From positions 62,001-126,000 of the forward strand of contig JACMLU010000001.1 in NCBI GenBank assembly GCA_014379405.1: 64,000 nucleotides of DNA, read 5' to 3'. The stretch comes from Flavobacterium sp. GTDB lineage: Bacteria > Bacteroidota > Bacteroidia > Flavobacteriales > Flavobacteriaceae. The notes under the pieces are model-generated. The model was given only the letters and a program-made list of their open reading frames with translations, did not search any database and had not been told where the DNA came from. A program made the translations under genes and the position numbers. Shown in pieces: positions 17,264-25,300 of the stretch. Numbering within the stretch: position 1 is the stretch's first letter; each line of letters begins with the position of its first letter.

Positions 17264-17977
17264 CTAAAAAAACTTGATTCTGGATAAATAATGGGGAAAC
17301 ATTTCTTTCCAAACCGGCCAATCGTGTTCTCGATTAGGTCGAACATCAAGCCAGTGATGCACGTTTCTATCGCTTAAAACCCTGCTCAGTTTTAGATTTG
17401 CGTCATAGCAAATATCCCAGTTGGAAGTTCCCAGACAAATGTCCATATTCCATAATTCGTGGTCGTTTAATCCGTGTAAATAATCTTCGGGACTGTTGTA
17501 GAAAACATCGTCATTATGGAAACCATCCATAAAACTTTTGATGCTGAAAGCACCACTCATCGAAAAAATATGACTTACGTAACCGGGATGGCGAAAGGCA
17601 AAATTAGCGGCGTGATAGCCTCCAAAACTACAGCCGGCAAGCGCCACTTTTCCTGATTGAGTATTGTTTTTGACTCTTTCGACAATTTCATGGCAGATCA
17701 TTTTGTCGTACCAAACGTGGTTTTCGATGCGATGAATAGGATGAATGTATTTGTTGTAAAAACTGTCTTTATCTATACTCGCAGGACAAAATATCTGGAT
17801 CAATCCTTGCTCCAAAAACCATCTAGCCGAATCGATTAGTCCCATATCCTTGTTTTCGTGAAAACTTCCCATAGAGGTGGGGAATAAAATTACGGGATAT
17901 CCTGTATGTCCAAAAACCAACATCTCGATATCCCGACTTAGGTTTGGGGAATACCATTTGAAATATTCTTCTTTCAT
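17264..17977 (-). CDS. Alpha/beta-hydrolase esterase (esterase D/enterochelin esterase-like)
   Basis: A 237-residue cytosolic alpha/beta hydrolase without signal peptide. The nucleophile elbow GCSFGGYH places the catalytic Ser at 117; the closing His is in REHDWPVW near residue 220 and an acidic residue precedes it. The organisation matches the putative esterase/S-formylglutathione hydrolase family. It is the first gene of the amide-ligase cluster, so it may release, transfer or hydrolyse an acyl or peptidyl intermediate. The ATG at 17977 precedes the first conserved strand and is taken as the start. Confidence 0.8.
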   Translation of the reverse strand: MKEEYFKWYSPNLSRDIEMLVFGHTGYPVILFPTSMGSFHENKDMGLIDSARWFLEQGLIQIFCPASIDKDSFYNKYIHPIHRIENHVWYDKMICHEIVERVKNNTQSGKVALAGCSFGGYHAANFAFRHPGYVSHIFSMSGAFSIKSFMDGFHNDDVFYNSPEDYLHGLNDHELWNMDICLGTSNWDICYDANLKLSRVLSDRNVHHWLDVRPNREHDWPVWKEMFPHYLSRIKFF

Positions 17978-18030
17978 ATATAGATACTATTTGTTTTAAT
18001 TGGTTGTCTATTAATTGCTTTGCGTTCTCC

Positions 18031-18058
18031 ATAAAGTTCAGCTATTTCAGAACTTTAT
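18031..18058. promoter_or_regulatory. Inverted repeat upstream of the amide-ligase cluster
   Basis: ATAAAGTTC (18031-18039) and GAACTTTAT (18050-18058) form a perfect 9-base inverted repeat with a 10-base centre, about 55 bases upstream of the esterase start. There is no following T-run in the direction of the operon, so an operator or mRNA leader hairpin is more likely than a terminator. No regulator gene is adjacent. Confidence 0.4.
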
Positions 18059-18145
18059 GCTTAACAATTATAATGAAAATAATCAAACAAAAAACATAAA
18101 TAATTCAGATAATCATTTTTTTAATAAAAAAATAATATCAAATTA

Positions 18146-18547
18146 TCAATAAGCATCTAATTCAAACAATTGTAACTGACTTTTCAAGCGTTCTATAAGC
18201 ATACCCATCATTCTTTTGTTAAGACTGGAAGAATTTTTGATGTATTGTGCATATTCATCACTGGTAAAAAGGGCTATAATCATTCCTTTTAATGCATTTC
18301 GAAATTTGATGTCTTTTTGAATAGCGTTTTCTATAGTTGTTAATTTCTTTTCGACAGAAAAAGCATTGAAATCAATTCTGTTTTTTCCTAAATGATTAAT
18401 GAACGAAGCAACAAATAAATCGTTTTGCAGTTTTAAAATAGGACGAAGTACCTGATTTTGAAACAATTCATCCGATGAGGATTGGTCAGTTACCGTGCCA
18501 ATAGTTTCTCCTCTAAATTCTTTTAAAAAAGTATCTCTTTGATCCAT
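18146..18547 (-). CDS. Conserved hypothetical cytosolic protein
   Basis: The open frame extends to 18628, but the first 27 codons are AT-rich and cross the promoter of the divergent thioesterase gene; the ATG at 18547 (MDQRDTFLKEF) is the more likely start, giving 133 residues. The protein is helical and charged with no signal peptide and no motif I can assign. It is followed by an AT-rich gap before the amide-ligase cluster and does not appear to be part of it. Confidence 0.6.
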   Translation of the reverse strand: MDQRDTFLKEFRGETIGTVTDQSSSDELFQNQVLRPILKLQNDLFVASFINHLGKNRIDFNAFSVEKKLTTIENAIQKDIKFRNALKGMIIALFTSDEYAQYIKNSSSLNKRMMGMLIERLKSQLQLFELDAY

Positions 18548-18590
18548 AGTTTTTTCTTTTAAATTTATGGAAAAATGGGATAAGAAAAAG

Positions 18591-18598
18591 TATTTTTG
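18591..18598 (+). promoter_or_regulatory. Bacteroidota -7 promoter box for thioesterase gene
   Basis: TATTTTTG matches the Bacteroidota -7 consensus TAnnTTTG exactly and lies 18 bases before the thioesterase ATG. A good -33 TTG was not found at the usual distance, so strength is uncertain. Confidence 0.45.
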
Positions 18599-18616
18599 TA
18601 GATATATATAAACAAT

Positions 18617-19006
18617 ATGAGATTTCACACTAGAAAATGGGTAAAACCAGAAGATTTGAATCCAAATGGAACTTTATTTGGAGGAAAATTGTTGGCTTGG
18701 CTTGATGAAGAATTGGCTTTGTATTCCATCATACAATTGGAAAATACCAAAATCGTAACCAAATATATGTCGGAAATCAATTTTAGGAGTTCTGCTAGAC
18801 AAGGTGATATTATCGAAATAGGAATTGATGTAATAAAGTTTGGTCATACTTCGCTTACGCTAAAATGTGAAGCCAGAAATATGATGACTCGCGAAACAAT
18901 TATTACGATAGACCACACCACAATGGTAAATTTGGGTGTTGATGGAAAACCAAAAGCCCATGGAAAAACGGAAATAGAATTCGTGAAAGATCGTTTGCAG
19001 GAATAA
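18617..19006 (+). CDS. Acyl-CoA thioesterase, YciA/BACH-type hotdog protein
   Basis: A 129-residue single hotdog domain. NPNGTLFGGKLLAWLDE (about 16-32) is the acyl-CoA thioesterase signature in which the Asn/Asp and Gly-Gly line the active site, and INFRSSARQGDIIEIG continues the beta-sheet. It matches cytoplasmic acyl-CoA thioester hydrolases such as YciA. It stands alone on the plus strand between a divergent hypothetical gene and a convergent DUF3817 gene and ends at a repeat hairpin. A housekeeping role in acyl-CoA turnover is likely. Confidence 0.85.
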   Translation: MRFHTRKWVKPEDLNPNGTLFGGKLLAWLDEELALYSIIQLENTKIVTKYMSEINFRSSARQGDIIEIGIDVIKFGHTSLTLKCEARNMMTRETIITIDHTTMVNLGVDGKPKAHGKTEIEFVKDRLQE

Positions 19007-19012
19007 AAATAA

Positions 19013-19050
19013 CCGCAAATTCGCAAATTTTATAATAGTTGAATTTGCGG
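19013..19050. terminator. CCGCAAATTC hairpin between convergent genes (repeat family copy 1)
   Basis: CCGCAAATTC at 19013-19022 pairs with GAATTTGCGG at 19041-19050. It begins seven bases after the thioesterase stop and ends 16 bases before the end of the DUF3817 gene, a position fitting a bidirectional terminator. The same core sequence recurs at 31507 and 45313. Confidence 0.6.
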
Positions 19051-19065
19051 TAAAATAAATCTATA

Positions 19066-19359
19066 TTATTTACTTACTGGAAGTTTTACATATTTTTTTT
19101 CCACAAAAAATGTTGCCAAAGGTAGGAGTGAAGCGATTAAAACAATCGAAAGCGTTCCAAAACTCCATTTTTGAGATTTTGTTATTAACAATGCCAAGGC
19201 AACATATCCTATAAACAATACTCCGTGTGACATTCCTATAGGATACAAGAAAGTTTTATAAAGTGCTAAATTCGTAGGTTTGATTAAAAGCATGTTGGCA
19301 AATAAAACCAAATAAGAGATTCCTTCCAGGATGGCGATGTTTTTAAAAATTCTGACCAT
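19066..19359 (-). CDS. DUF3817 integral membrane protein
   Basis: A 97-residue protein with three hydrophobic segments (about 8-25, 40-60, 70-87) and the DUF3817 pattern: an early EGISYLVLF with a Glu in the first helix and PIGMSHGVLFIGY in the second. These are small inner membrane proteins found alone or fused to transporters; no function is established to my knowledge. It is monocistronic here. Confidence 0.8.
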   Translation of the reverse strand: MVRIFKNIAILEGISYLVLFANMLLIKPTNLALYKTFLYPIGMSHGVLFIGYVALALLITKSQKWSFGTLSIVLIASLLPLATFFVEKKYVKLPVSK

Positions 19360-19471
19360 AATAATAGTGCTGTTTTGGTTTATAAAAATGCAAAACTAAG
19401 GATTAACATTGATTTATTTTCCTAATGGATTCTTAAAACTAATTTACTTATGTACTTATAAACCGTTATCA

Positions 19472-19999
19472 ATGAGCAAACGCGATTTAAAAAAATACTT
19501 GACCGAACTCAACAAAACACAACTCGAAGAACAAGTTCTCGAATTGTATGAAAAATTTACTGCCGTCAAAACCTATTATGATTTTGTTTTTAATCCAAAA
19601 GAAGAGACCCTGCTGAAGGAATGCAAAATCAAAATTTCGAATGAATATTACCCTCAAAAAACTTCAGGGAAACCGCGACGACCTAAGATGCGCCGCTCTG
19701 TTGCCCAAAAATACATCAAGCATTTCATCCTTTTAGGAGTAGATCCTTTTGTAATTGGCGACGTGATGCTGTATTCTATCGAAATTGCCCAAACTTTCTC
19801 GGCGGAACGATTTGTAAAACCCGAATCATTCTTTAAAAGTATGCTCAGTTCATTTGAGCAAGCCATTAAATTTATGATTGTCAATGGGATATTGGAAGAA
19901 TTCAAGTCTAGAATTGTTGCTATAAGTGATGAAACAAGACAACAAAACTGGTTTAACAAAGAGGAATTTAATGCCGTTATCGAACGTTTTGAATATTAA
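19472..19999 (+). CDS. DUF6155-like conserved protein
   Basis: An upstream ATG at 19409 is in frame, but the residues it would add look like untranslated leader; the ATG at 19472 (MSKRDLKKYLTEL) is preferred and gives 175 residues. The N-terminal KRDLKKYLTELNKTQLEEQVLELYEKF helix pair and following KTYYDFVFNPKEE are typical of a conserved Bacteroidota family (DUF6155, from memory). It has no signal peptide, no membrane segment and no catalytic motif that I can point to. It precedes the DEAD/DEAH helicase by 110 bases with a separate promoter box between them. Confidence 0.6.
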   Translation: MSKRDLKKYLTELNKTQLEEQVLELYEKFTAVKTYYDFVFNPKEETLLKECKIKISNEYYPQKTSGKPRRPKMRRSVAQKYIKHFILLGVDPFVIGDVMLYSIEIAQTFSAERFVKPESFFKSMLSSFEQAIKFMIVNGILEEFKSRIVAISDETRQQNWFNKEEFNAVIERFEY

Positions 20000-20081
20000 A
20001 TAAATCCACCCATAAACGATTTTATTTAATCCCTATGTTTTATTTGTACTATAATTTAGTGGAATAACTGTTTTTTAGGCG

Positions 20082-20089
20082 TATTTTTG
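20082..20089 (+). promoter_or_regulatory. Bacteroidota -7 promoter box for helicase gene
   Basis: TATTTTTG matches TAnnTTTG and lies 20 bases upstream of the helicase ATG at 20110. No convincing TTG element lies at 17-23 bases upstream of it. Confidence 0.4.
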
Positions 20090-20109
20090 CAAAAATCCAA
20101 CAAAAAACA

Positions 20110-21648
20110 ATGTCTCAAAATACTTTAGAAACAGAATTAGAAGATAGAAAAGAACTTTATTCCTATCAAAAAGGAGATATAGAAACCATCTTTGAACGAT
20201 TGGACAACGCAACAAATAACTATCATTTGTTGTACCAATTGCCAACAGGTGGAGGGAAAACTGTTGTGTTTTCGGAAATTGTTCGTCAATATTTGTCCAA
20301 ACACGACAAGAAAGTGGTGGTCTTGACCCACCGAATTGAGCTTTGTAAGCAAACTTCAAAAATGTTGAAAGGTTTTGACGTAAAAAATAAAATCATCAAC
20401 AGCAAAGTAAAAGAACTGCCGGATCAAAATGATTATTCTTGTTTTGTGGCGATGGTCGAAACTTTGAAAAACCGTATCAATGACGAGAAATTACACCTCG
20501 ACAACATTGGTTTAGTAATTATTGATGAGGCGCATTACAACTCCTTCCGAAAATTATTGAGTTCGTTCAAAAACGCTTTTATTTTGGGAGTTACGGCAAC
20601 ACCTTTGAGTTCGAACATCAAACTGCCAATGCACGAAAGTTACGATGAATTGATTGTGGGTGACACCATTGGTTCATTGATAGACAAAGGCTTCTTGGCC
20701 AAAGCCGTTACCTATAGTTATGATGTTGGTCTGACTTCTTTGAAAGTCGGAATCAACGGAGATTACACCGTAAAATCCTCGGATGATTTGTACACCAATA
20801 TGGCAATGCAAGAAAAATTATTGCACGCTTACACCGAGAAGTCATTGGGTAAAAAGACTCTAATTTTCAATAACGGAATCAACACTTCCTTATACGTATA
20901 TGAAACTTTCCGTGAAGCTGGATACGGAATCCGACATTTGGACAACACCAGCAGTGCCGAAGAACGTAAGGATATTTTACATTGGTTCAAACATACTCCA
21001 GACGCCATTTTGACCTCTGTGGGAATCTTGACAACTGGTTTTGATGAACCTACAGTAGAAACTATTATTTTGAATAGAGCTACCAAATCATTGACTTTGT
21101 ACTTTCAGATGATTGGTCGTGGTTCTCGAAAATTGCCTGGTAAAGATGAATTTACCGTTATCGATTTAGGAAATAATGCCGCCCGTTTTGGTTTGTGGAA
21201 TGAGCCTGTAAACTGGCAACACATCTTCAAATCACCAGAATTTTACTTGGAAAACTTGCGTGACGATACCGAAATTGAATTGTATTTCAAATATACTATG
21301 CCACCGGAATTGCGTGCCAAATTCGCCAAAACCGAAGTCGTAACTTTTGATGTCGATGAAGAACACAAACTGATTATTTCACAAAATTTGCGATCCAAAG
21401 TTGTTTTGGACAAATCATTGGAACAACACGCCGCAATGTGTGTGGATAACACCGAAGAATTGCGTGACGCCAAAGAATTATTCAAGGAATTGGATCCAGA
21501 TATCGATTGCCGTTTGAAACGCTATGCCAAATGTTTGAGCCAATGCAGTAAAAACTACCGCGAATGGTTGGTGGACGATTACAAATTGAAATTGTTGCTG
21601 TTGATAGGGAAGAAGTATCGCGAGAAAATTATGAACGAAGCGGATTAA
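20110..21648 (+). CDS. Superfamily II DEAD/DEAH-box helicase
   Basis: A 512-residue SF2 helicase. Motifs in order: LPTGGGKT Walker A near residue 45, VVVLTHRIEL (Ia), VIIDEAHYNS (II, DEAH), GVTATPL (III), then the second RecA domain with LTTGFDEPTVE (V) and QMIGRGSRK (VI). The arrangement resembles the type III restriction Res-subunit/RadD group of helicases. The C-terminal 120 residues contain several Cys residues without an obvious zinc-binding spacing. No methyltransferase or specificity gene is near, so it is not a restriction system; a role in DNA repair or RNA metabolism is possible. Confidence 0.85.
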   Translation: MSQNTLETELEDRKELYSYQKGDIETIFERLDNATNNYHLLYQLPTGGGKTVVFSEIVRQYLSKHDKKVVVLTHRIELCKQTSKMLKGFDVKNKIINSKVKELPDQNDYSCFVAMVETLKNRINDEKLHLDNIGLVIIDEAHYNSFRKLLSSFKNAFILGVTATPLSSNIKLPMHESYDELIVGDTIGSLIDKGFLAKAVTYSYDVGLTSLKVGINGDYTVKSSDDLYTNMAMQEKLLHAYTEKSLGKKTLIFNNGINTSLYVYETFREAGYGIRHLDNTSSAEERKDILHWFKHTPDAILTSVGILTTGFDEPTVETIILNRATKSLTLYFQMIGRGSRKLPGKDEFTVIDLGNNAARFGLWNEPVNWQHIFKSPEFYLENLRDDTEIELYFKYTMPPELRAKFAKTEVVTFDVDEEHKLIISQNLRSKVVLDKSLEQHAAMCVDNTEELRDAKELFKELDPDIDCRLKRYAKCLSQCSKNYREWLVDDYKLKLLLLIGKKYREKIMNEAD

Positions 21649-21656
21649 AGAGTAAT

Positions 21657-21681
21657 CAGTGTTCAGATTCAAGTGTTCAGT
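21657..21681 (+). repeat. CAGTGTTCAG double motif after helicase stop (copy A)
   Basis: CAGTGTTCAG followed after four bases by AAGTGTTCAGT begins 9 bases after the helicase stop codon. An almost identical 25-base element (24 of 25 matches) lies on the other strand 5 bases after the RND pump stop at 50569-50545. It looks like a small dispersed 3'-UTR repeat. Confidence 0.6.
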
Positions 21682-21739
21682 CTAGAAGTAAATGTGGATT
21701 TTGTAGCCACTTCTTTGATTTTAAATGTTAATGTGTGAG

Positions 21740-21785
21740 TCCGTTACGGACGATACATATTGTAGCAACGGATTTTAATCCGTTG
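21740..21785. repeat. Paired small hairpins in intergenic region
   Basis: Two palindromes lie side by side: TCCGTTACGGA (21740-21750) and CAACGGATTTTAATCCGTTG (21766-21785). They share the CCGTT/AACGG core, so the second can also pair with the first. They resemble REP-like intergenic elements common in Flavobacteria and may act as a processing or termination signal downstream of the helicase. Confidence 0.5.
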
Positions 21786-21828
21786 AATATTTAAAAACAA
21801 CAATTTTATAAATTATTAAATCTAAAAA

Positions 21829-23163
21829 ATGTCAAAACAATTCTCTGATTTAGGAATCCAGGAATCCATTATAAAAGCACTTGATGATTTAAAAATTGTT
21901 GTGCCTACAGAAATCCAGCAAAAAACAATTCCATTACTTTTATCCAATACGGATGTTGTTGGATTGGCCAAAACAGGAACTGGAAAAACCGCAGCCTTTG
22001 GACTACCATTACTTCAATTAATAGATACTAATGTAGATGCTATTCAAGCTGTTATATTGGCTCCAACAAGAGAATTAGGACACCAGATTTTTAGTAATTT
22101 AGAGGCTTTCACCAAATACCTTCCAGAAGTTTCTATCGCCGAAACTTGCGGAGGAATCCCCATCAAACCACAAATCGAACGATTGACTTCGCCAACACAT
22201 ATTGTGGTGGCCACACCGGGAAGATTGATTGATTTGATTCAACGCAAAGCCATCAGCTTAAAAGAAACCCAATTTTTGGTACTCGATGAAGCCGACGAAA
22301 TGGTTACGATTTTGAAAGAAGGATTGGACGAAATCATCGCCGAATTGCCTAAAAATCGTAGAACTTTTCTTTTCTCGGCCACAATGCCCGGAACCATAAA
22401 GCAATTGATTCAGAACTATTTGAACAAAAACGTGGTTCAGATTAGTGCCAATATGGAAACCGTGGGAAATCAAGGAATTGACCATCAATACATTGTTGTA
22501 GATCCCATCGAAAAACTGGATGTTTTAATGCATTTCTTGACTTCAAAAGAGGGTGAACGTGGCATTATTTTTTGTAAAACCAAAGCAGCGGTTAACAAGT
22601 TAGCCAAAAATTTAGCCATTAACCGATTTTCATCAGGAGCATTGCACGGCAGTTTGTCGCAGGGAATTCGGGATCGAATTATGGAGCAATTTCGTGAAGG
22701 GCACATCAATATTTTGGTTGCAACTGATTTGGCAGCCAGGGGAATTGACGTGAAAGAAATGGCTTACGTGGTCAATTATCATTTGCCTGATACTTATGAA
22801 AACTACGTTCACCGTAGCGGAAGAACCGCTAGAGCAGGAGCAAAAGGACTTTCTTTAACGGTTTTACAAGCTGAAGAAGTCGCAGAAATAGCCGATTTCG
22901 AAAGGGAGTTGGGAATTAAATTTGTTAAATTTCAAAAACCTACTGCCGAAAATATCGAAGAAAACAACACGCTTTTATGGGCGAAACAAATCTTCAAAAC
23001 CAAACCCAATCACGAAGTTTCGGCTGATTTTAAAAATAAAGTCAAAACCATTTTCCATCATTTGACGAAAGATGAATTGATTGAAAAATTATTGGCCAAT
23101 CAATTGCTTCAAACTAAAGCCGATTCGAATAAAGAAAAACCTGTTAAAAAATTCAAAAACTAA
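21829..23163 (+). CDS. DEAD-box ATP-dependent RNA helicase (RhlE/DeaD group)
   Basis: A 444-residue DEAD-box helicase with all motifs: Q motif (PTEIQQKTIP), AKTGTGKTAAF (I), PTRELG (Ia), TPGRLID (Ib), VLDEADEM (II), FSATMP (III), FCKTKAAVNKL (IV), VATDLAARGIDV (V) and HRSGRTARAG (VI). A 70-residue basic tail typical of Bacteroidota members follows. It should remodel RNA structures in ribosome assembly or cold adaptation. It has its own leader and is not obviously co-transcribed with the upstream helicase. Confidence 0.92.
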   Translation: MSKQFSDLGIQESIIKALDDLKIVVPTEIQQKTIPLLLSNTDVVGLAKTGTGKTAAFGLPLLQLIDTNVDAIQAVILAPTRELGHQIFSNLEAFTKYLPEVSIAETCGGIPIKPQIERLTSPTHIVVATPGRLIDLIQRKAISLKETQFLVLDEADEMVTILKEGLDEIIAELPKNRRTFLFSATMPGTIKQLIQNYLNKNVVQISANMETVGNQGIDHQYIVVDPIEKLDVLMHFLTSKEGERGIIFCKTKAAVNKLAKNLAINRFSSGALHGSLSQGIRDRIMEQFREGHINILVATDLAARGIDVKEMAYVVNYHLPDTYENYVHRSGRTARAGAKGLSLTVLQAEEVAEIADFERELGIKFVKFQKPTAENIEENNTLLWAKQIFKTKPNHEVSADFKNKVKTIFHHLTKDELIEKLLANQLLQTKADSNKEKPVKKFKN

Positions 23164-23165
23164 TA

Positions 23166-23194
23166 TTTGCACTTCAATTTATATTGTACTTTTA
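23166..23194 (+). promoter_or_regulatory. Predicted promoter of NDH-2-like gene
   Basis: TTTG at 23166-23169 and TACTTTTA at 23187-23194 are 17 bases apart, which fits the Bacteroidota -33/-7 arrangement with one mismatch in the -7 box. The start codon follows 29 bases later. Confidence 0.4.
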
Positions 23195-23223
23195 TAAAGT
23201 AATCATTTTGTAAAAGTTTCGAT

Positions 23224-24495
23224 ATGCAAATAGTAATCATTGGAGGCGGTTTTGCCGGCATTAACTTGGCCAAAGAATTAGCCAATCAAAAAGGCATTGA
23301 AGTAACTCTTGTTGACAAAAACAACTACAATTTCTTTCCGCCGCTGATCTATCAGGTGGCTACGGCATTTTTAGAACCTTCCAGTATCAGCTATCCTTTC
23401 CGAAAGTTTTTTGCGGGCAAAAAGAACCTGCAGTTTCGTTTGGGCGAATTGCAAAAAGTAATTCCTCCTGAAAATAAAATCATTCTCAACAACGGCGAAT
23501 TGCATTACGACCAACTGGTTTTTGCCACTGGAGCCGAAACGAGTTATTTTGGAATGGAAAATGTAAAGAAAAATGCCATCCCTATGAAAACCCTCAATGA
23601 TGCCATTGAGATGCGCAATACCTTGTTGAAAAATCTGGAAAAAGCGGCCATAACCAAAGACATTCGCAAAAGAAGAGCACTGTTAACCATTGTGGTTGTC
23701 GGTGGTGGACCAACAGGAGTGGAAGTCTCTGGGATGTTTGCCGAAATGCGAAAAAATATTTTACTCAGAGAATATCCTGAATTAGAAACTTCTGCCAGTA
23801 ATATTTATTTGGTCGATGGAGGAGATGCTTTGTTGTCGCCTATGAGCAAGGAATCGCAAGAAGATACTCTGGAAGCTGTGACCAAATTGGGTGTCGTTGT
23901 AAAACTAAACACTCGAGTGATTGATTATAAAGACGATATCGTTTTTTTTTCAGATGGAAAAACCATCCAAACAAAAAATTTAATTTGGGCGGCAGGAGTT
24001 TCAGCCAGGGAATTTGAAGGTATTCCGGCAGAAAGTTACGATCGCGGAAAACGAATGGCTACCGATGCCTTCAACAAAGTAAACGCCACCGAAAACATCT
24101 TTGCCATTGGTGATACCTGTATTCAATTGAATGATGCAGCTTTCCCAGGAGGGCATCCGCAAGTGGCACAAGTGGCCATTCAGCAAGGAGAGAATCTAGC
24201 CGAAAACTTCAAGCTAATGATTGAAAATAAACCGTTGAAACCCTTTAAATACAACGACAAAGGTTCGATGGCGATTATTGGAAAAAACAAAGCCGTCGTG
24301 GATTTACCCAAACCCAAAATGCATTTCAAAGGCTTTTTTGCCTGGATGATTTGGTTGTTTGTACACCTAATGTCCTTGATAACCTATCGCAACCGAATCA
24401 ATACTTTTTACCACTGGATGATTGCTTATTTCTCGAAAGACCAATCCTTGAGAATGATTATCAGACCGGAAAAAAGAACGAAAGGAGATGCGTAG
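23224..24495 (+). CDS. ndh: Type II NADH dehydrogenase-like FAD oxidoreductase
   Basis: A 423-residue flavoprotein with two Rossmann motifs: IIGGGFAGINLAKELA at the N-terminus for FAD and VVVGGGPTGVEVSGMFAEM near residue 160 for NADH. The FAIGDTC motif near 300 completes the FAD site. The last 70 residues are hydrophobic and amphipathic (FFAWMIWLFVHLMSLITYRNR), matching the membrane-anchoring end of type II NADH:quinone oxidoreductases. It should pass electrons from NADH to menaquinone without proton pumping. Related sulfide:quinone reductases share the fold, but the two conserved redox Cys residues expected there are not apparent. Confidence 0.82.
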   Translation: MQIVIIGGGFAGINLAKELANQKGIEVTLVDKNNYNFFPPLIYQVATAFLEPSSISYPFRKFFAGKKNLQFRLGELQKVIPPENKIILNNGELHYDQLVFATGAETSYFGMENVKKNAIPMKTLNDAIEMRNTLLKNLEKAAITKDIRKRRALLTIVVVGGGPTGVEVSGMFAEMRKNILLREYPELETSASNIYLVDGGDALLSPMSKESQEDTLEAVTKLGVVVKLNTRVIDYKDDIVFFSDGKTIQTKNLIWAAGVSAREFEGIPAESYDRGKRMATDAFNKVNATENIFAIGDTCIQLNDAAFPGGHPQVAQVAIQQGENLAENFKLMIENKPLKPFKYNDKGSMAIIGKNKAVVDLPKPKMHFKGFFAWMIWLFVHLMSLITYRNRINTFYHWMIAYFSKDQSLRMIIRPEKRTKGDA

Positions 24496-24619
24496 TAAAA
24501 AAAGCATTTGTATTGATATTTTGTAAGAAATAATATCTATATTTGAAAGGTTTTTATTTAATGTATTCAATCCTAATAAAAGAGATTTGTTTGGGAATTC
24601 AAAAGTTACAAGATAATTT

Positions 24620-25300
24620 ATGAAAAAAATTATTCTAATATTTCTGTTTATTGCATTTAGTGGTTGGTCCCAAAAAAAATATACTTTTGATAATTCACTT
24701 AATTTCAAAGTCACAAATTTTAAAGATTCTGTAACCGTTGATGATAAAGTTTATTTAATAAACTCAAAGGATAATTCATATTTTGCAACAGTTACTAAAC
24801 TTGACAATTTAAATTCGTTAATAAATTTCATCGATTATAAAAATGGTGTCCATTTTAAAATAAAGCTATTAAAATCCGATTTTATTACTGTCACAAATAT
24901 TAATTTGGATTGTTCAATGGTTTATCATTATGAAAACCCATTTAAATATAAAATTAAATATTATGACTTTAGTTCTCTACAAGATACATTAATAAATAAT
25001 GTAAAATTTAAATCCTACAAATATACCTCAATTAATAAAAAAAGAGCTTACAGAAAGAAATTCGGAACTTTGATTTATGTAGTCGATACATCATTTTCAT
25101 ATAGACCATTATTGTCATTCGTGACAGCTTATGAAGATTGGAATGTTAATCCTAAACTGCCTGTCGGTTTATTAAAAGAATTACATTTTTATAATTATTT
25201 GAATAAGTTAGAATCCTCTGAAAATTTATTAAATTTTGAAAACATTCAAATTAATTTTATTATTCCAAGAGAATGCAATCCAGCTTTGGTTAAGTTATAG
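24620..25300 (+). CDS. Exported hypothetical protein
   Basis: A 226-residue protein with a signal peptide (MKKIILIFLFIAFSGWSQ, cleavage probably near 17). The mature protein is rich in Lys, Asn, Tyr and Phe with no family I recognise. Base composition is more AT-rich than neighbouring housekeeping genes. Its 3' end overlaps by 11 bases the end of the truncated Nudix-regulator remnant on the other strand. No operon partners. Confidence 0.55.
   Translation: MKKIILIFLFIAFSGWSQKKYTFDNSLNFKVTNFKDSVTVDDKVYLINSKDNSYFATVTKLDNLNSLINFIDYKNGVHFKIKLLKSDFITVTNINLDCSMVYHYENPFKYKIKYYDFSSLQDTLINNVKFKSYKYTSINKKRAYRKKFGTLIYVVDTSFSYRPLLSFVTAYEDWNVNPKLPVGLLKELHFYNYLNKLESSENLLNFENIQINFIIPRECNPALVKL

Noticed and set aside
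20110..21648. Possible type III restriction system
   Set aside because: The helicase resembles Res-type SF2 proteins, but there is no methyltransferase or nuclease gene nearby and no endonuclease motif in its C-terminus.
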